From: an uncultured Selenomonadales bacterium
GTDB taxonomy: Bacteria > Bacillota_C > Negativicutes > Selenomonadales > Selenomonadaceae
Assembly (NCBI GenBank): GCA_937916025.1
Contig: CALGGX010000220.1
Location: 1-16,398, forward strand
Direction: 5' to 3'
DNA: 16,398 nucleotides
A program made the position numbers and the translations under genes. The first letter of the stretch is position 1; each line of letters starts with the position of its first letter. The notes beneath the pieces are model-generated. The model made no database searches. It worked only from the letters and a program-made list of their open reading frames with translations, and was not told the origin of the DNA. Below, piece by piece: positions 1 to 9,880 of this stretch.

Positions 1-50
1 GGCGACCACCGAGATCTACACTCTTTCCCTACACGACGCTCTTCCGATCT
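1..50 (+). other. Illumina P5/TruSeq adapter sequence (artefact)
   Basis: The first 50 bases match the Illumina universal adapter, missing only its first few bases: it contains ACACTCTTTCCCTACACGAC and ends in GCTCTTCCGATCT at base 50. It is library-preparation sequence left in the assembly. Read on the minus strand it yields the well-known artefact peptide IGRASCRERV, which supplies the false C-terminus and stop codon (16-18) of the reading frame next to it. The biological insert starts at 51. Confidence 0.99.
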
Positions 51-2569
<2,519 letters not shown>

Positions 2570-2571
2570 AA

Positions 2572-3315
2572 TTAAACAGCCTCCAATTTATTGAAAAATT
2601 TTCCGTCGGCGAGGATGCGCGACTCGCCCGGCGTCGTCGGTGCCCAGACCGGAATCGGTTCTTTCGTGCCGAAGAAATATCTCGACGGCGTCCAACGCGG
2701 ATATCCCACGCGATGCATTGCCGCCAGCGTCTTCACATCCGTCTTTTCGACAAAAATGCGCGCGCCGTCTTCCTGCGCCGTTTCCAATCGCCCGTCGACG
2801 GGAAAAAATGCAACATCAGCTTCGAGGTTCAGCATTCGCGCCATTTGTTTGTTGAATGCCTTTTCCGCCAGCCGTCGATTTTCTTCCGTATCGCCGAGCC
2901 AATTCCACCAATTGAAATCGCCGGCATGAAAAATCCGAGTGCCGTCCGCGAGTTCAACCAGAAATGACACGCCGACATCGGTCGAATCGTACGTCCACAC
3001 ATGCAGGCAATCATCGCTCCATTCGTTGTAGCGTTTCATATAGACGATGTTGTCTTGCGGAAACATCTTGACGCGTTTGGTTCGACGAAGATCGTTGCTG
3101 AAGATGTAATGCGTCGTTTGATCGGCATATGCGCGGATGTGGGTGCCGAAGTGATCGAAATGCGCATGCGAAACGAAAATGTACAGTCGATCGAAATCGC
3201 CCTTATCGACCGCGCGATCGACAATGCCGGCAGGATCATCGAAATCGTCAAAGACGAGCAGGATTCGCCCCGCGCGAATTAAAAAGCCGCTGTTGAGAAG
3301 ATACGTAAGCTCCAT
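2572..3315 (-). CDS. Metallo-beta-lactamase-fold hydrolase (UlaG-like)
   Basis: A 247-residue cytoplasmic protein of the MBL-fold superfamily. It has the metal-binding signature HxHxDH as SHAHFDHFG, a downstream HAGDFNWW carrying the next His and bridging Asp, and a late MHRVGYP that could give the last metal His. The layout recalls UlaG/L-ascorbate-6-phosphate lactonase-type MBL proteins, but no sugar genes lie nearby, so no substrate is proposed. The ATG at 3313-3315 is chosen because GAGGAG lies 7 bases upstream; the in-frame extension to 3333 lacks such a site. The RBS overlaps the stop region of the preceding 213-aa gene (gap 11 bases), suggesting translational coupling. No signal peptide is seen. 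Confidence 0.85.
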   Translation of the reverse strand: MELTYLLNSGFLIRAGRILLVFDDFDDPAGIVDRAVDKGDFDRLYIFVSHAHFDHFGTHIRAYADQTTHYIFSNDLRRTKRVKMFPQDNIVYMKRYNEWSDDCLHVWTYDSTDVGVSFLVELADGTRIFHAGDFNWWNWLGDTEENRRLAEKAFNKQMARMLNLEADVAFFPVDGRLETAQEDGARIFVEKTDVKTLAAMHRVGYPRWTPSRYFFGTKEPIPVWAPTTPGESRILADGKFFNKLEAV

Positions 3316-3326
3316 CAATTCACTCC

Positions 3327-3968
3327 TCACCACAGGTTTTCGAGCAGACTTAACGGATTCAGACTTTTATGCTCTTCGCGAGTGTTTTTCTGCTTTTTCG
3401 GCGGTGCGGAGAGTCCGCCCGTTTTTTCAACCAACTTGAAAAGCTCCGCCGCAATCCGATTGATCTTCTCAAACTCCTCTTCCACATCGCCGATATCATG
3501 CTTATCGCTTTTGTTGACGAACTCCAACGCCATAGAAAACATTTCTTTCGACAACGCCTCGTTCTGCTCGGCAGTCATCGTCGGGATTCTTTTATAATGA
3601 TGCTGAACGCAACCCGTCCGCAATTCGGACGTGACGATGTATCGCCGAACTTCGCCGTAGACGCGCTCGACATTTTTACGCGCCTCGTCCATGATCTCTT
3701 GCGCTTTTTGGACGATCAGGGCTTTGTCTTCGTCTTTGACTTTGCGCTCTTCGAGTTTCTTTTTGAGCTCGTTCATCGTCAAGCTCATGCATTGATACGT
3801 ACTCTTTTCGGATTTATCGAGGAACTTGACTTTGCTCACCGAGCGTTTGATGCCCGTGCCCGTCGCTTTTTCGTTGATGAAGTCGACGAGTTTTCTGTTC
3901 GTCGGCACCACGCGTTCGAGCGAATTGTTGATCGGGCGTAACCATTCCCTTATATCTTTTTCCTGCAT
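3327..3968 (-). CDS. Conserved-looking hypothetical protein, 213 aa, helical
   Basis: Not recognised. It starts at an ATG with GGAG 8 bases upstream and ends in Trp just before the MBL gene. The sequence is strongly charged and mostly helix-forming, with long Lys/Glu stretches (NELKKKLEERKVKDEDKA, AQEIMDEARKNVERVYGEV) that could be coiled coil, then a polar middle containing TGCVQHHYKRIP with one Cys and two His, and a basic tail (APPKKQKNTREEHKS). There is no signal peptide or membrane segment. Codon use and TCG/CGA richness match the neighbours, so it is a real resident gene. It lies between queC (34-base gap) and the MBL gene (11-base gap) in the same operon. Nothing in the sequence allows a function to be assigned. 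Confidence 0.8.
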   Translation of the reverse strand: MQEKDIREWLRPINNSLERVVPTNRKLVDFINEKATGTGIKRSVSKVKFLDKSEKSTYQCMSLTMNELKKKLEERKVKDEDKALIVQKAQEIMDEARKNVERVYGEVRRYIVTSELRTGCVQHHYKRIPTMTAEQNEALSKEMFSMALEFVNKSDKHDIGDVEEEFEKINRIAAELFKLVEKTGGLSAPPKKQKNTREEHKSLNPLSLLENLW

Positions 3969-4002
3969 GATGATCGCTCCTGTTCTCGACGATCAAAAAA
4001 AA

Positions 4003-4692
4003 TTATTGCTTCAATGCCGGATCGGAAACATTATTCGCCGCAAACGCCGCCGCGCGGTCAAGACAAGTCGCGCACTTCCCGCACGGAACCTCGCCGTCGT
4101 CGTAACAGCTCCATGTCAATTCGTACGGAACTCGGAGTTTCATTCCGATTGACACGACTTGCGCCTTGTTTGAATTGACGAACGGCGCGACGACACGAAC
4201 ACGATTGTAAGTGCCGATTGCGATTGCGTGATCGATTGCCGCAACGAATTCGTCACTGCAGTCCGGATAAGCGTGAATTGCCGCGTCGTCCGCATGCACT
4301 CCGATATACAATTCAATCGGCTCGTTGCCTTCGTAAAAGCCGTCCGCGAATGACGCCGCCATCGACAGCATCAAGCCGTTTCGGAAAGGAACATATGTCG
4401 CGATTTTCTTTTCGGCTGAAGATTGTTTCGAGTAAGAGGCGTGCTCGGGCTTCCGCGCGGAGTGTTTCAGAAGAGCCGAATCGGCTTTTTGGAAGAGCGC
4501 GGACGCATTGAACTCGTAATGCGAGACTCCGTAATGTTCGGCGATTTTTTTTGCCGAAGCGAGCTCGCGTTCGTGCCGCTGCCCGTAAAAAATCGAAATT
4601 GCCGCGACGTTTTTCGGCGAATATTTTTCGACGGCAAGCCCGAGACAAGTGCTCGAGTCGATGCCGCCGCTTGACAATACCACTGCCTTCAT
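4003..4692 (-). CDS. queC: 7-cyano-7-deazaguanine synthase QueC
   Basis: ATP-dependent enzyme that converts 7-carboxy-7-deazaguanine to preQ0 with ammonia, in the pathway to queuosine in tRNA. The PP-loop nucleotide motif SSGGIDSS is at residues 7-14, and the C-terminal zinc site is visible as Cys196 with CGKCATC (Cys204, 207, 210). Other family marks are FYGQRHERELASA, VPFRNGLM and YIGVHADDA. The length of 229 residues is typical. The start is the ATG at 4690-4692 after GAGGGGGA; an upstream in-frame start at 4707 would add five residues before the conserved MKAVVLSSGG. It follows tyrA after 42 bases. No queD, queE or queF is in the window, so the rest of the pathway must lie elsewhere. Confidence 0.95.
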   Translation of the reverse strand: MKAVVLSSGGIDSSTCLGLAVEKYSPKNVAAISIFYGQRHERELASAKKIAEHYGVSHYEFNASALFQKADSALLKHSARKPEHASYSKQSSAEKKIATYVPFRNGLMLSMAASFADGFYEGNEPIELYIGVHADDAAIHAYPDCSDEFVAAIDHAIAIGTYNRVRVVAPFVNSNKAQVVSIGMKLRVPYELTWSCYDDGEVPCGKCATCLDRAAAFAANNVSDPALKQ

Positions 4693-4734
4693 TAAATTCC
4701 CCCTCAATCGAATTTTGCATGCGCCGTCGGAAAA

Positions 4735-5613
4735 TCAGTTCGGATCGAATTTGACGGCTTCGAGCAGAGAGTCGCGCCGCTGTTTCGATGCCGCGAAGTA
4801 ATCATGCACCGCTTGCCGATCTTTTCTTTCGACGGCATCGATCACTTCGCCGAGGATTGTTTGCAATTGCCGAAGATTGGTCGCGATCGCATCGCCGTTT
4901 GTCATGCAGATGTCAGCCCACATATCGGCATTCGACGACGCAATTCGCGTGGTGTCCTTAAAACCGCCGCCGATCAATTTGATGCACGAGTCGAGATCGT
5001 TGCCGGAACGGTTGAGAAGCGTAACCAGTGCCGCCGCCGCAATGTGCGGTACATGACTTATCACCGACGCGCATCGATCATGTTGCGCAATGTCAAGGTG
5101 CAGAAATTTCGCCTCGGTCAAGCGCAGGATTTTCATGAGCCGCTCGATAACTTCCGGCGGCGCGCCCGTATCCTCGACGATGACATACGCCTTGTCTTTG
5201 AAAAGATCCGCGCGGGCGGCTTCGACGCCGCTCATTTCGCGCCCGGTCATCGGATGCCCCGCGACGTAATACACGTCCGACGGCAGGATTTTTTTCAAAT
5301 GATCGAAGATGAATTGTTTTGTCGAACCGGCATCGGTGAGGATCGCGCCGCTTTTGAGGAACGGCAGAATTTTTTCGACCATCGGAACGATCTGCAAAAC
5401 CGGCGGAGACAGGAAAATGATATCGGCATCTCCGACGACGCGCTCGAGATCGTTTGATGCAAAATCGACCGCGCCGAGCTCGACGGCTTTGTTCATCGAG
5501 CGTTGCGTTCGGCAGAGTCCGGTGATGTAAATTTCATCGCCGAGTTTTTCTTTCAACGCCAGTCCGAGCGAGCCGCCGATCAATCCGACGCCGATTATCG
5601 CGAGTTTGATCAT
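4735..5613 (-). CDS. tyrA: Prephenate dehydrogenase TyrA
   Basis: Oxidatively decarboxylates prephenate to 4-hydroxyphenylpyruvate with NAD(P), the committed step toward tyrosine. The N-terminal Rossmann motif is IIGVGLIGGSLGLAL; family motifs follow at DAGSTKQF, AGHPMTGREMSGVEAA and ISHVPHIAAAAL, the last carrying the catalytic His region. At 292 residues it lacks the C-terminal ACT domain found in many Firmicute homologues and has no fused chorismate mutase. Tyrosine feedback through an ACT domain is therefore unlikely. The ATG at 5611-5613 overlaps the TGA of aroF as ATGA, with a G-rich stretch upstream, so translation is coupled to the enzyme that starts the same pathway. Confidence 0.95.
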   Translation of the reverse strand: MIKLAIIGVGLIGGSLGLALKEKLGDEIYITGLCRTQRSMNKAVELGAVDFASNDLERVVGDADIIFLSPPVLQIVPMVEKILPFLKSGAILTDAGSTKQFIFDHLKKILPSDVYYVAGHPMTGREMSGVEAARADLFKDKAYVIVEDTGAPPEVIERLMKILRLTEAKFLHLDIAQHDRCASVISHVPHIAAAALVTLLNRSGNDLDSCIKLIGGGFKDTTRIASSNADMWADICMTNGDAIATNLRQLQTILGEVIDAVERKDRQAVHDYFAASKQRRDSLLEAVKFDPN

Positions 5614-6623
5614 ATCGACCGCCCCATGATTTTCGCAATCGCATCGAGATCGCGCATCAGCTTATCGAAATTCTTCGGCTTAAGTGATTGGTTGCCGTCC
5701 GACAATGCAACTTCGGGATGCGGATGCACTTCGATAATCAGTCCGTCCGCTCCCGCCGCGATTGCCGCGCGCGCCATCGGCTGTACCATTTGCCAACGCC
5801 CGGTTCCGTGGCTCGGATCGACGATGATCGGCAGATGCGAGAGTTCTTTTATTGCCGCGACCGCCGATAAGTCAAGTGTGTTTCGCGTAAACGTCTCGTA
5901 AGTTCTGATGCCGCGCTCGCAAAAGACGACGTTTTCGTTGCCGCCCGCCATGATATATTCCGCCGCGTTGAGCCACTCGCTGATTGTTGCCGAGAGTCCG
6001 CGTTTGAGAAGCACGGGTTTTTTCGCGCGTCCGAGTGCTTTCAGCATTTGGAAGTTTTGCATGTTCCGCGCACCGACCTGAAGCATGTCAGCATACTCTT
6101 CGATGCGCTCAATGTCGTCTTTATCGACGACTTCCGTGACGACTTTCAGATCGAACTCATCCGCCGCCGCGCGGAGCAATTTCAAACCTTCTTCCTGCAT
6201 ACCCTGAAAATCATACGGCGAAGTGCGCGGTTTGTACGCGCCGCCGCGCAGGAATTTCGCGCCCGATTGTTTGACGAGCCGCGCGGATTCGCGCAATTGC
6301 TCGAGCGATTCGACGGCGCAGGGTCCTGCCATGACGATGATTTCCGAGCCGCCGATCTTTACTCCGTCCACGTCGATGATCGAGTCGGCGGGATGAAAAT
6401 CGCGGCTGACGAGTTTGTATTTTTCTGTGATGCGCACGGATTTATCGACGCCTTCGAGCATGTTGACTTCGAGGTTGGCGATCAATTTTTTGTCGCCGAT
6501 CACGCCGACGATGGTGACTTCTTCGCCTGTCGACAGATGTGTCCGAAGACCGGCTTTTTCGATCTTGCGCACAACATTTTCGATGTTCTCTTGCGTTGCC
6601 GTCGGCTTCATTACGATTATCAT
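5610..6623 (-). CDS. aroF: 3-deoxy-7-phosphoheptulonate (DAHP) synthase, type I-beta
   Basis: Condenses phosphoenolpyruvate and erythrose 4-phosphate, the first step of the shikimate pathway. Residues 1 to about 70 (MIIVMKPTATQENIENV to VNMLEGVDKSVRIT) form the ferredoxin-like N-terminal domain that gives feedback control in the Thermotoga-type enzymes. The TIM barrel follows, with the signatures VMAGPCAVES, FLRGGAYKPRTSPYDFQG, LLKRG, IVDPSHGTG and IEVHPHPEVALSDG, which hold the substrate and metal ligands. The length of 337 residues is usual for type I-beta. The ATG at 6621-6623 has GGGAGG 8 bases upstream. It is the first gene of the cluster after a 74-base intergenic region containing a promoter. 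It shares a four-base overlap with tyrA. The symbol aroF follows common Firmicute usage; aroG or aroA are also used. Confidence 0.95.
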   Translation of the reverse strand: MIIVMKPTATQENIENVVRKIEKAGLRTHLSTGEEVTIVGVIGDKKLIANLEVNMLEGVDKSVRITEKYKLVSRDFHPADSIIDVDGVKIGGSEIIVMAGPCAVESLEQLRESARLVKQSGAKFLRGGAYKPRTSPYDFQGMQEEGLKLLRAAADEFDLKVVTEVVDKDDIERIEEYADMLQVGARNMQNFQMLKALGRAKKPVLLKRGLSATISEWLNAAEYIMAGGNENVVFCERGIRTYETFTRNTLDLSAVAAIKELSHLPIIVDPSHGTGRWQMVQPMARAAIAAGADGLIIEVHPHPEVALSDGNQSLKPKNFDKLMRDLDAIAKIMGRSI

Positions 6624-6658
6624 ATCGGTTCCTCCCGTTGAGATCGTTTACGCGCGGC

Positions 6659-6687
6659 AGTTTATCACAAAAAAAAAAAATTGGCAA
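6659..6687 (-). promoter_or_regulatory. Predicted sigma70-type promoter for the aroF cluster, with a 12-T spacer tract
   Basis: On the minus strand a -35 box TTGCCA (6687-6682) and a -10 box TAAACT (6664-6659) are separated by 17 bases. The spacer contains an uninterrupted run of 12 T (6680-6669). The aroF start lies about 36 bases downstream of the -10. The fit is good by eye and it is the only such site in the 74-base gap after the helicase gene. The tract is not preceded by a GC-rich hairpin, so it does not look like a terminator. Confidence 0.6.
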
Positions 6688-6697
6688 CGAATTACAT

Positions 6698-8482
6698 TCA
6701 GCCAAAATCTAATTCCGTCTGCTCGTGTTCCGGCTCGAAGCCGTCCAAGTTCAACTGTTTCGTTGACAACCACGTCTGCTTGCTCGTCTCGATTGTTGCC
6801 ACGTCTTCGGCAATTTCATTGCGAGAACTTTGCTCGGAATGTTGCTCGGTTTGACCGGAGTCATAAATTTTGACGATAATACCGTCCTCATCGATGTGAG
6901 TTTTGCGGATGTTGAAGATATGTCCGCAGATCAAATCGCCGTTCTTGTTGAAGAAATACTTCAGCACTCTGCCTTCGGCATCACAAAGAATCGGTGTGTC
7001 GAATGACGTGCCGTTCGTGTGAGAAACATTCGCCTCTTTGATTGCAATTTTTTCATCGAGACATTCAATCCGCAATTGATACAACTGTTGATATTTGCTT
7101 TCGAGATACGGCTGTTGAATGACTCTCGCGACGCGTCGACGTTCAACTTTTGCGTCCGAAATAAGCGCGGCTCCTTCGGCGATAAATTCAAGACAGACTG
7201 CAGTTTTATAGTCCGCAAGCACAAGCGAACCGTTGCGATTGAGCGGCGCATTCGTTTGATAGACGATTGACAGCGAGTGAGCCGTTCGTTCGATCGCCTT
7301 GTTCGCACTGTGGTTGGCGATGACGTTTTTACACGTGCGAGTGCCGGTCGGAATTCCATGCGTACTGCATTCCGGACAAGTTTTGATCGGCATAAGTCCG
7401 ATGTTCTGAATTTCGTTCGGATCGAGTGTCCACTCAATCGGCTCGTCGATCATCATGAATCGGCTGTGATTTTCAACGAGATCGACGATGATCGCCTCCT
7501 TGTTCGGATTGTGCGGATCAATCCGAAGTGCGCGCATAGCCTGCTGATAATACAGAGTGAAAGATCGCGTCGGACGTGTAAGAATGACGCAATCCATGTT
7601 CGGAACGTCGATGCCTTCACCGAAGAGATTGACGTTGCATAGAACTGTGAGCTCGCCGCGACGGAATTTCTCGATGATGCTTCGGCGAGTAAACTTCGGA
7701 GTGTTGCCGTCGATGTGAGCCGCGCGAATTCCGGCATCATTAAACACTTTCGCGGTGCGTTCGGAATGATGGATGTTTATGCAGTAAACGATTGCCTGTC
7801 GTCCGTCAGCATGCTCGCGATAGCATTTGACGACGTCTCCAATGATGTCCTGTCGATCAAGAGCATCAATCATGTCGGAGTCTCTGAAATCGCCGAATTT
7901 GTTAAGGCGGAGATGTTGCAGATCGATCTTCAACGGTGCGGAAGAATAACTGAAATGCGCCAAATATCCCTGCGCGATCAATTCTTTTACGCTCGAACCA
8001 ATGACGAGTACGTCAAACGAGTTGTGAAGAGTGACGCCGCCCATGCGAACCGGCGTCGCCGTCAAGCCGAGCAACAAACATTTCCATTGATTGACAATGC
8101 GTTTGTACGTCTTCGCTTTGATGTGATGACATTCGTCGACGATCAGAAAATCCGGTGTCGGCACTCTGTCAAGTCGTTTTTTGAGTGTCTGAACACTCGC
8201 GATTTGAATCGGCAATTCGTAATTCGGCTCGAAATCGGCGGCGATGATCCCATGACGGATACCCATTTCATCGAATGTTCGCGCCGTCTGCTCGATCAAT
8301 TCCTGTCGATGCACCATGAACACGACGCGATTGCCTTTCGCCGCATATTGCCTCGTCATTTCGGCGATGACGAGTGTTTTGCCCGCACCGCATGGCATCA
8401 CTCCGCACACTCGTCGGTTTGTATCGAATGCTTTGTAAATATCAGCGATGAATTGCTTTTGATATTGACGTAATTCAATCAT
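6698..8482 (-). CDS. SF2 DEAD/DEAH-type helicase A with a divergent C-terminal region
   Basis: ATP-dependent nucleic acid translocase. Motifs in order: Q-like LRQYQ at residues 4-8, Walker A MPCGAGKT at 29-36, Walker B DECH at 116-119, motif III LTATPVRMGG near 140, VLCNVNLFGEGIDVP at 280-294 (motif V) and QQAMRALR at 313-320 (motif VI). The C-terminal 240 residues differ from helicase B: a broken zinc-ribbon-like segment (CPEC at 369-372, a single Cys at 384, the fourth Cys absent), a poorly conserved region, and a C-terminal tail ending QTELDFG that fits the beta-clamp pattern QxxLxF. The start is the ATG at 8480-8482 after GGGGGAG; longer starts would run about 180 bases into helicase B. 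It overlaps the stop of helicase B by 8 bases and closes this cluster. The protein has 594 residues. Substrate is unknown; restriction-type, repair (RadD-like) and phage-derived helicases all remain possible. Confidence 0.85.
   Translation of the reverse strand: MIELRQYQKQFIADIYKAFDTNRRVCGVMPCGAGKTLVIAEMTRQYAAKGNRVVFMVHRQELIEQTARTFDEMGIRHGIIAADFEPNYELPIQIASVQTLKKRLDRVPTPDFLIVDECHHIKAKTYKRIVNQWKCLLLGLTATPVRMGGVTLHNSFDVLVIGSSVKELIAQGYLAHFSYSSAPLKIDLQHLRLNKFGDFRDSDMIDALDRQDIIGDVVKCYREHADGRQAIVYCINIHHSERTAKVFNDAGIRAAHIDGNTPKFTRRSIIEKFRRGELTVLCNVNLFGEGIDVPNMDCVILTRPTRSFTLYYQQAMRALRIDPHNPNKEAIIVDLVENHSRFMMIDEPIEWTLDPNEIQNIGLMPIKTCPECSTHGIPTGTRTCKNVIANHSANKAIERTAHSLSIVYQTNAPLNRNGSLVLADYKTAVCLEFIAEGAALISDAKVERRRVARVIQQPYLESKYQQLYQLRIECLDEKIAIKEANVSHTNGTSFDTPILCDAEGRVLKYFFNKNGDLICGHIFNIRKTHIDEDGIIVKIYDSGQTEQHSEQSSRNEIAEDVATIETSKQTWLSTKQLNLDGFEPEHEQTELDFG
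8289..8342. repeat. 54-base direct repeat, copy 1 (helicase A)
   Basis: These 54 bases match 9670-9723 at 53 positions; the only difference is C at 8312 versus A at 9693. Both copies encode the motif Ia region GNRVVFMVHRQELIEQT. This is far closer than the rest of the two genes and reflects the tandem duplication, possibly with local gene conversion. Confidence 0.9.
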
Positions 8483-9866
8483 GTTGTCTCCCCCATTTCC
8501 GACGACGCTTGACGATGTCGCTCCACTGATGATAGCCCCAGCCTTTTTTATAGCCGCACGCGAGCGCGATCGTCTCGCAATCGGTCTGCGACTGTGCAAA
8601 ATCCAATGTGCGATACGCCGCCCACGCCCGAGGATTTTTATACCCGCGCATATAGCCGACACGCAAAAAATTCTTGTATGTCGACGCCAAACCCTCGGTC
8701 GAGTCGTATATCTTGATCATCTCGCCGGTCGCCAACTTCAATCGCTCCGTATCACGATAATCCGGCGGCTCCATGTCAAAGTCGATATTCTTCTCCTCGT
8801 TCGGCTCGAGACTCCAACGCCGATCCAATGTAATATTTCCGAATCGCTCGAAATCGTTCACGTGATCGAGGATCAACGCCTTCTTATTCGGATTGCTCGG
8901 ATCAATTCGCAATGCGCGCATCGATTGCTGAATGAACAGCGTCAGCGATCGCGTCGGACGCGCGAGGATCACGCAATCCATGTCCGGCACGTCAAAGCCC
9001 TCGCCGAACAGATTGACGTTGCACAGAACCGTAATCTCCCCGCGCCGAAACTGCTCGATGATCTCATTGCGATCGCGAGTCGAAGTATCGCCGTCGAGAT
9101 GCTCCGCACTGATGCCCGCCTCGTTGAATGACTCCGCCAAATGTTTCGAGTGCTCGATGTTAACGCAATAGCAGATCGCCTTCCTGTCGTGCGCATTCTC
9201 GCGATAATCGCTGACGATGTCGCCAATCACTTCCATCCGATCCATCACGCGACTCATCGAGTCGTTCGTGTAATCGCCGTCGGTCTTGATCTTGAGCTCG
9301 CTGTAATCGATGCCCTGCGACGCCAAACATTCAAACTCCGAGAGATACTTCTTCTCGATCAACTCCCGAACACTCGGTCCGATCACGAGCGTATCAAACG
9401 AGTCGTGCAATGTCTTGCCGCCCATCCGCACCGGCGTCGCCGTCAGCCCGAGCAGAAAACAATCCCAGCCATCGACGATCTGCTTATACGTCTTTGCCTC
9501 GATGTGATGACACTCGTCGACGATCAAAAATTGCGGCGAAGGCACTTTATTCAGCCGACGAATGAGCGTCTGCACGCTCGCGATCTGCACCGGCAATTCG
9601 TAATTCGCCTCCGCACCGGCGGCTATGATCCCGTGCTCGATCCCCATTGCCGTGAATGTCTTTGACGTTTGCTCGATCAATTCCTGTCGATGAACCATGA
9701 ACACGACGCGATTGCCTTTCGCCACAGACTTGCGCGTCATGTCGGCAGTCGCGAGAGTTTTGCCCGCGCCGCACGGCATTACCGCACACACTCGCCGATT
9801 GCCCGCGCGGAATGCATTTTTGATATCGCTGATGAACTTCTCTTGATAAGGTCGGAGCTCGAACAA
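8475..9866 (-). CDS. SF2 DEAD/DEAH-type helicase B (paralogue of helicase A)
   Basis: A 463-residue paralogue of the gene just downstream. It has Walker A MPCGAGKT (30-37), DECHH (117-121), LTATPVRMGG (141-150), VLCNVNLFGEGFDVP (280-294) and QQSMRALR (313-320). Identity with helicase A is well over half by eye up to about residue 340, and one 54-base stretch differs at a single base. The C-terminus is short (about 100 residues), contains no zinc motif, and ends in a basic KRRRKWGRQ. The start is inferred as TTG 9864-9866: GGGAGG lies 8 bases upstream, it begins MFELRPYQ and so aligns with MIELRQYQ of helicase A, and it falls one base after the ahbD stop. Longer frames to 9959 would overlap ahbD. 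It is translationally coupled on both sides. Its role is unknown. Confidence 0.88.
   Translation of the reverse strand: MFELRPYQEKFISDIKNAFRAGNRRVCAVMPCGAGKTLATADMTRKSVAKGNRVVFMVHRQELIEQTSKTFTAMGIEHGIIAAGAEANYELPVQIASVQTLIRRLNKVPSPQFLIVDECHHIEAKTYKQIVDGWDCFLLGLTATPVRMGGKTLHDSFDTLVIGPSVRELIEKKYLSEFECLASQGIDYSELKIKTDGDYTNDSMSRVMDRMEVIGDIVSDYRENAHDRKAICYCVNIEHSKHLAESFNEAGISAEHLDGDTSTRDRNEIIEQFRRGEITVLCNVNLFGEGFDVPDMDCVILARPTRSLTLFIQQSMRALRIDPSNPNKKALILDHVNDFERFGNITLDRRWSLEPNEEKNIDFDMEPPDYRDTERLKLATGEMIKIYDSTEGLASTYKNFLRVGYMRGYKNPRAWAAYRTLDFAQSQTDCETIALACGYKKGWGYHQWSDIVKRRRKWGRQHD
9670..9723. repeat. 54-base direct repeat, copy 2 (helicase B)
   Basis: Second copy of the repeat at 8289-8342, offset by 1381 bases, with one mismatch. 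It lies inside helicase B. Confidence 0.9.
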
Positions 9867-9880
9867 TTCAATCGCCTCCC
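9864..9880 (-). promoter_or_regulatory. RBS deciding the TTG start of helicase B
   Basis: GGGAGG (9880-9875), then an 8-base spacer containing the ahbD stop codon TGA, then TTG (9866-9864). The site lies wholly within the end of ahbD, so ribosomes finishing ahbD would restart here. Confidence 0.7.

Noticed and set aside
6669..6680. Poly-T run as an intrinsic terminator of the helicase cluster
   Set aside because: There is no GC-rich stem directly upstream; the run instead lies between well-placed -35 and -10 boxes.
8483..8662. N-terminal extension of helicase A to 654 residues
   Set aside because: It overlaps helicase B by about 180 bases, is Arg/Ser-rich shadow sequence, and the ATG at 8482 has an excellent RBS.
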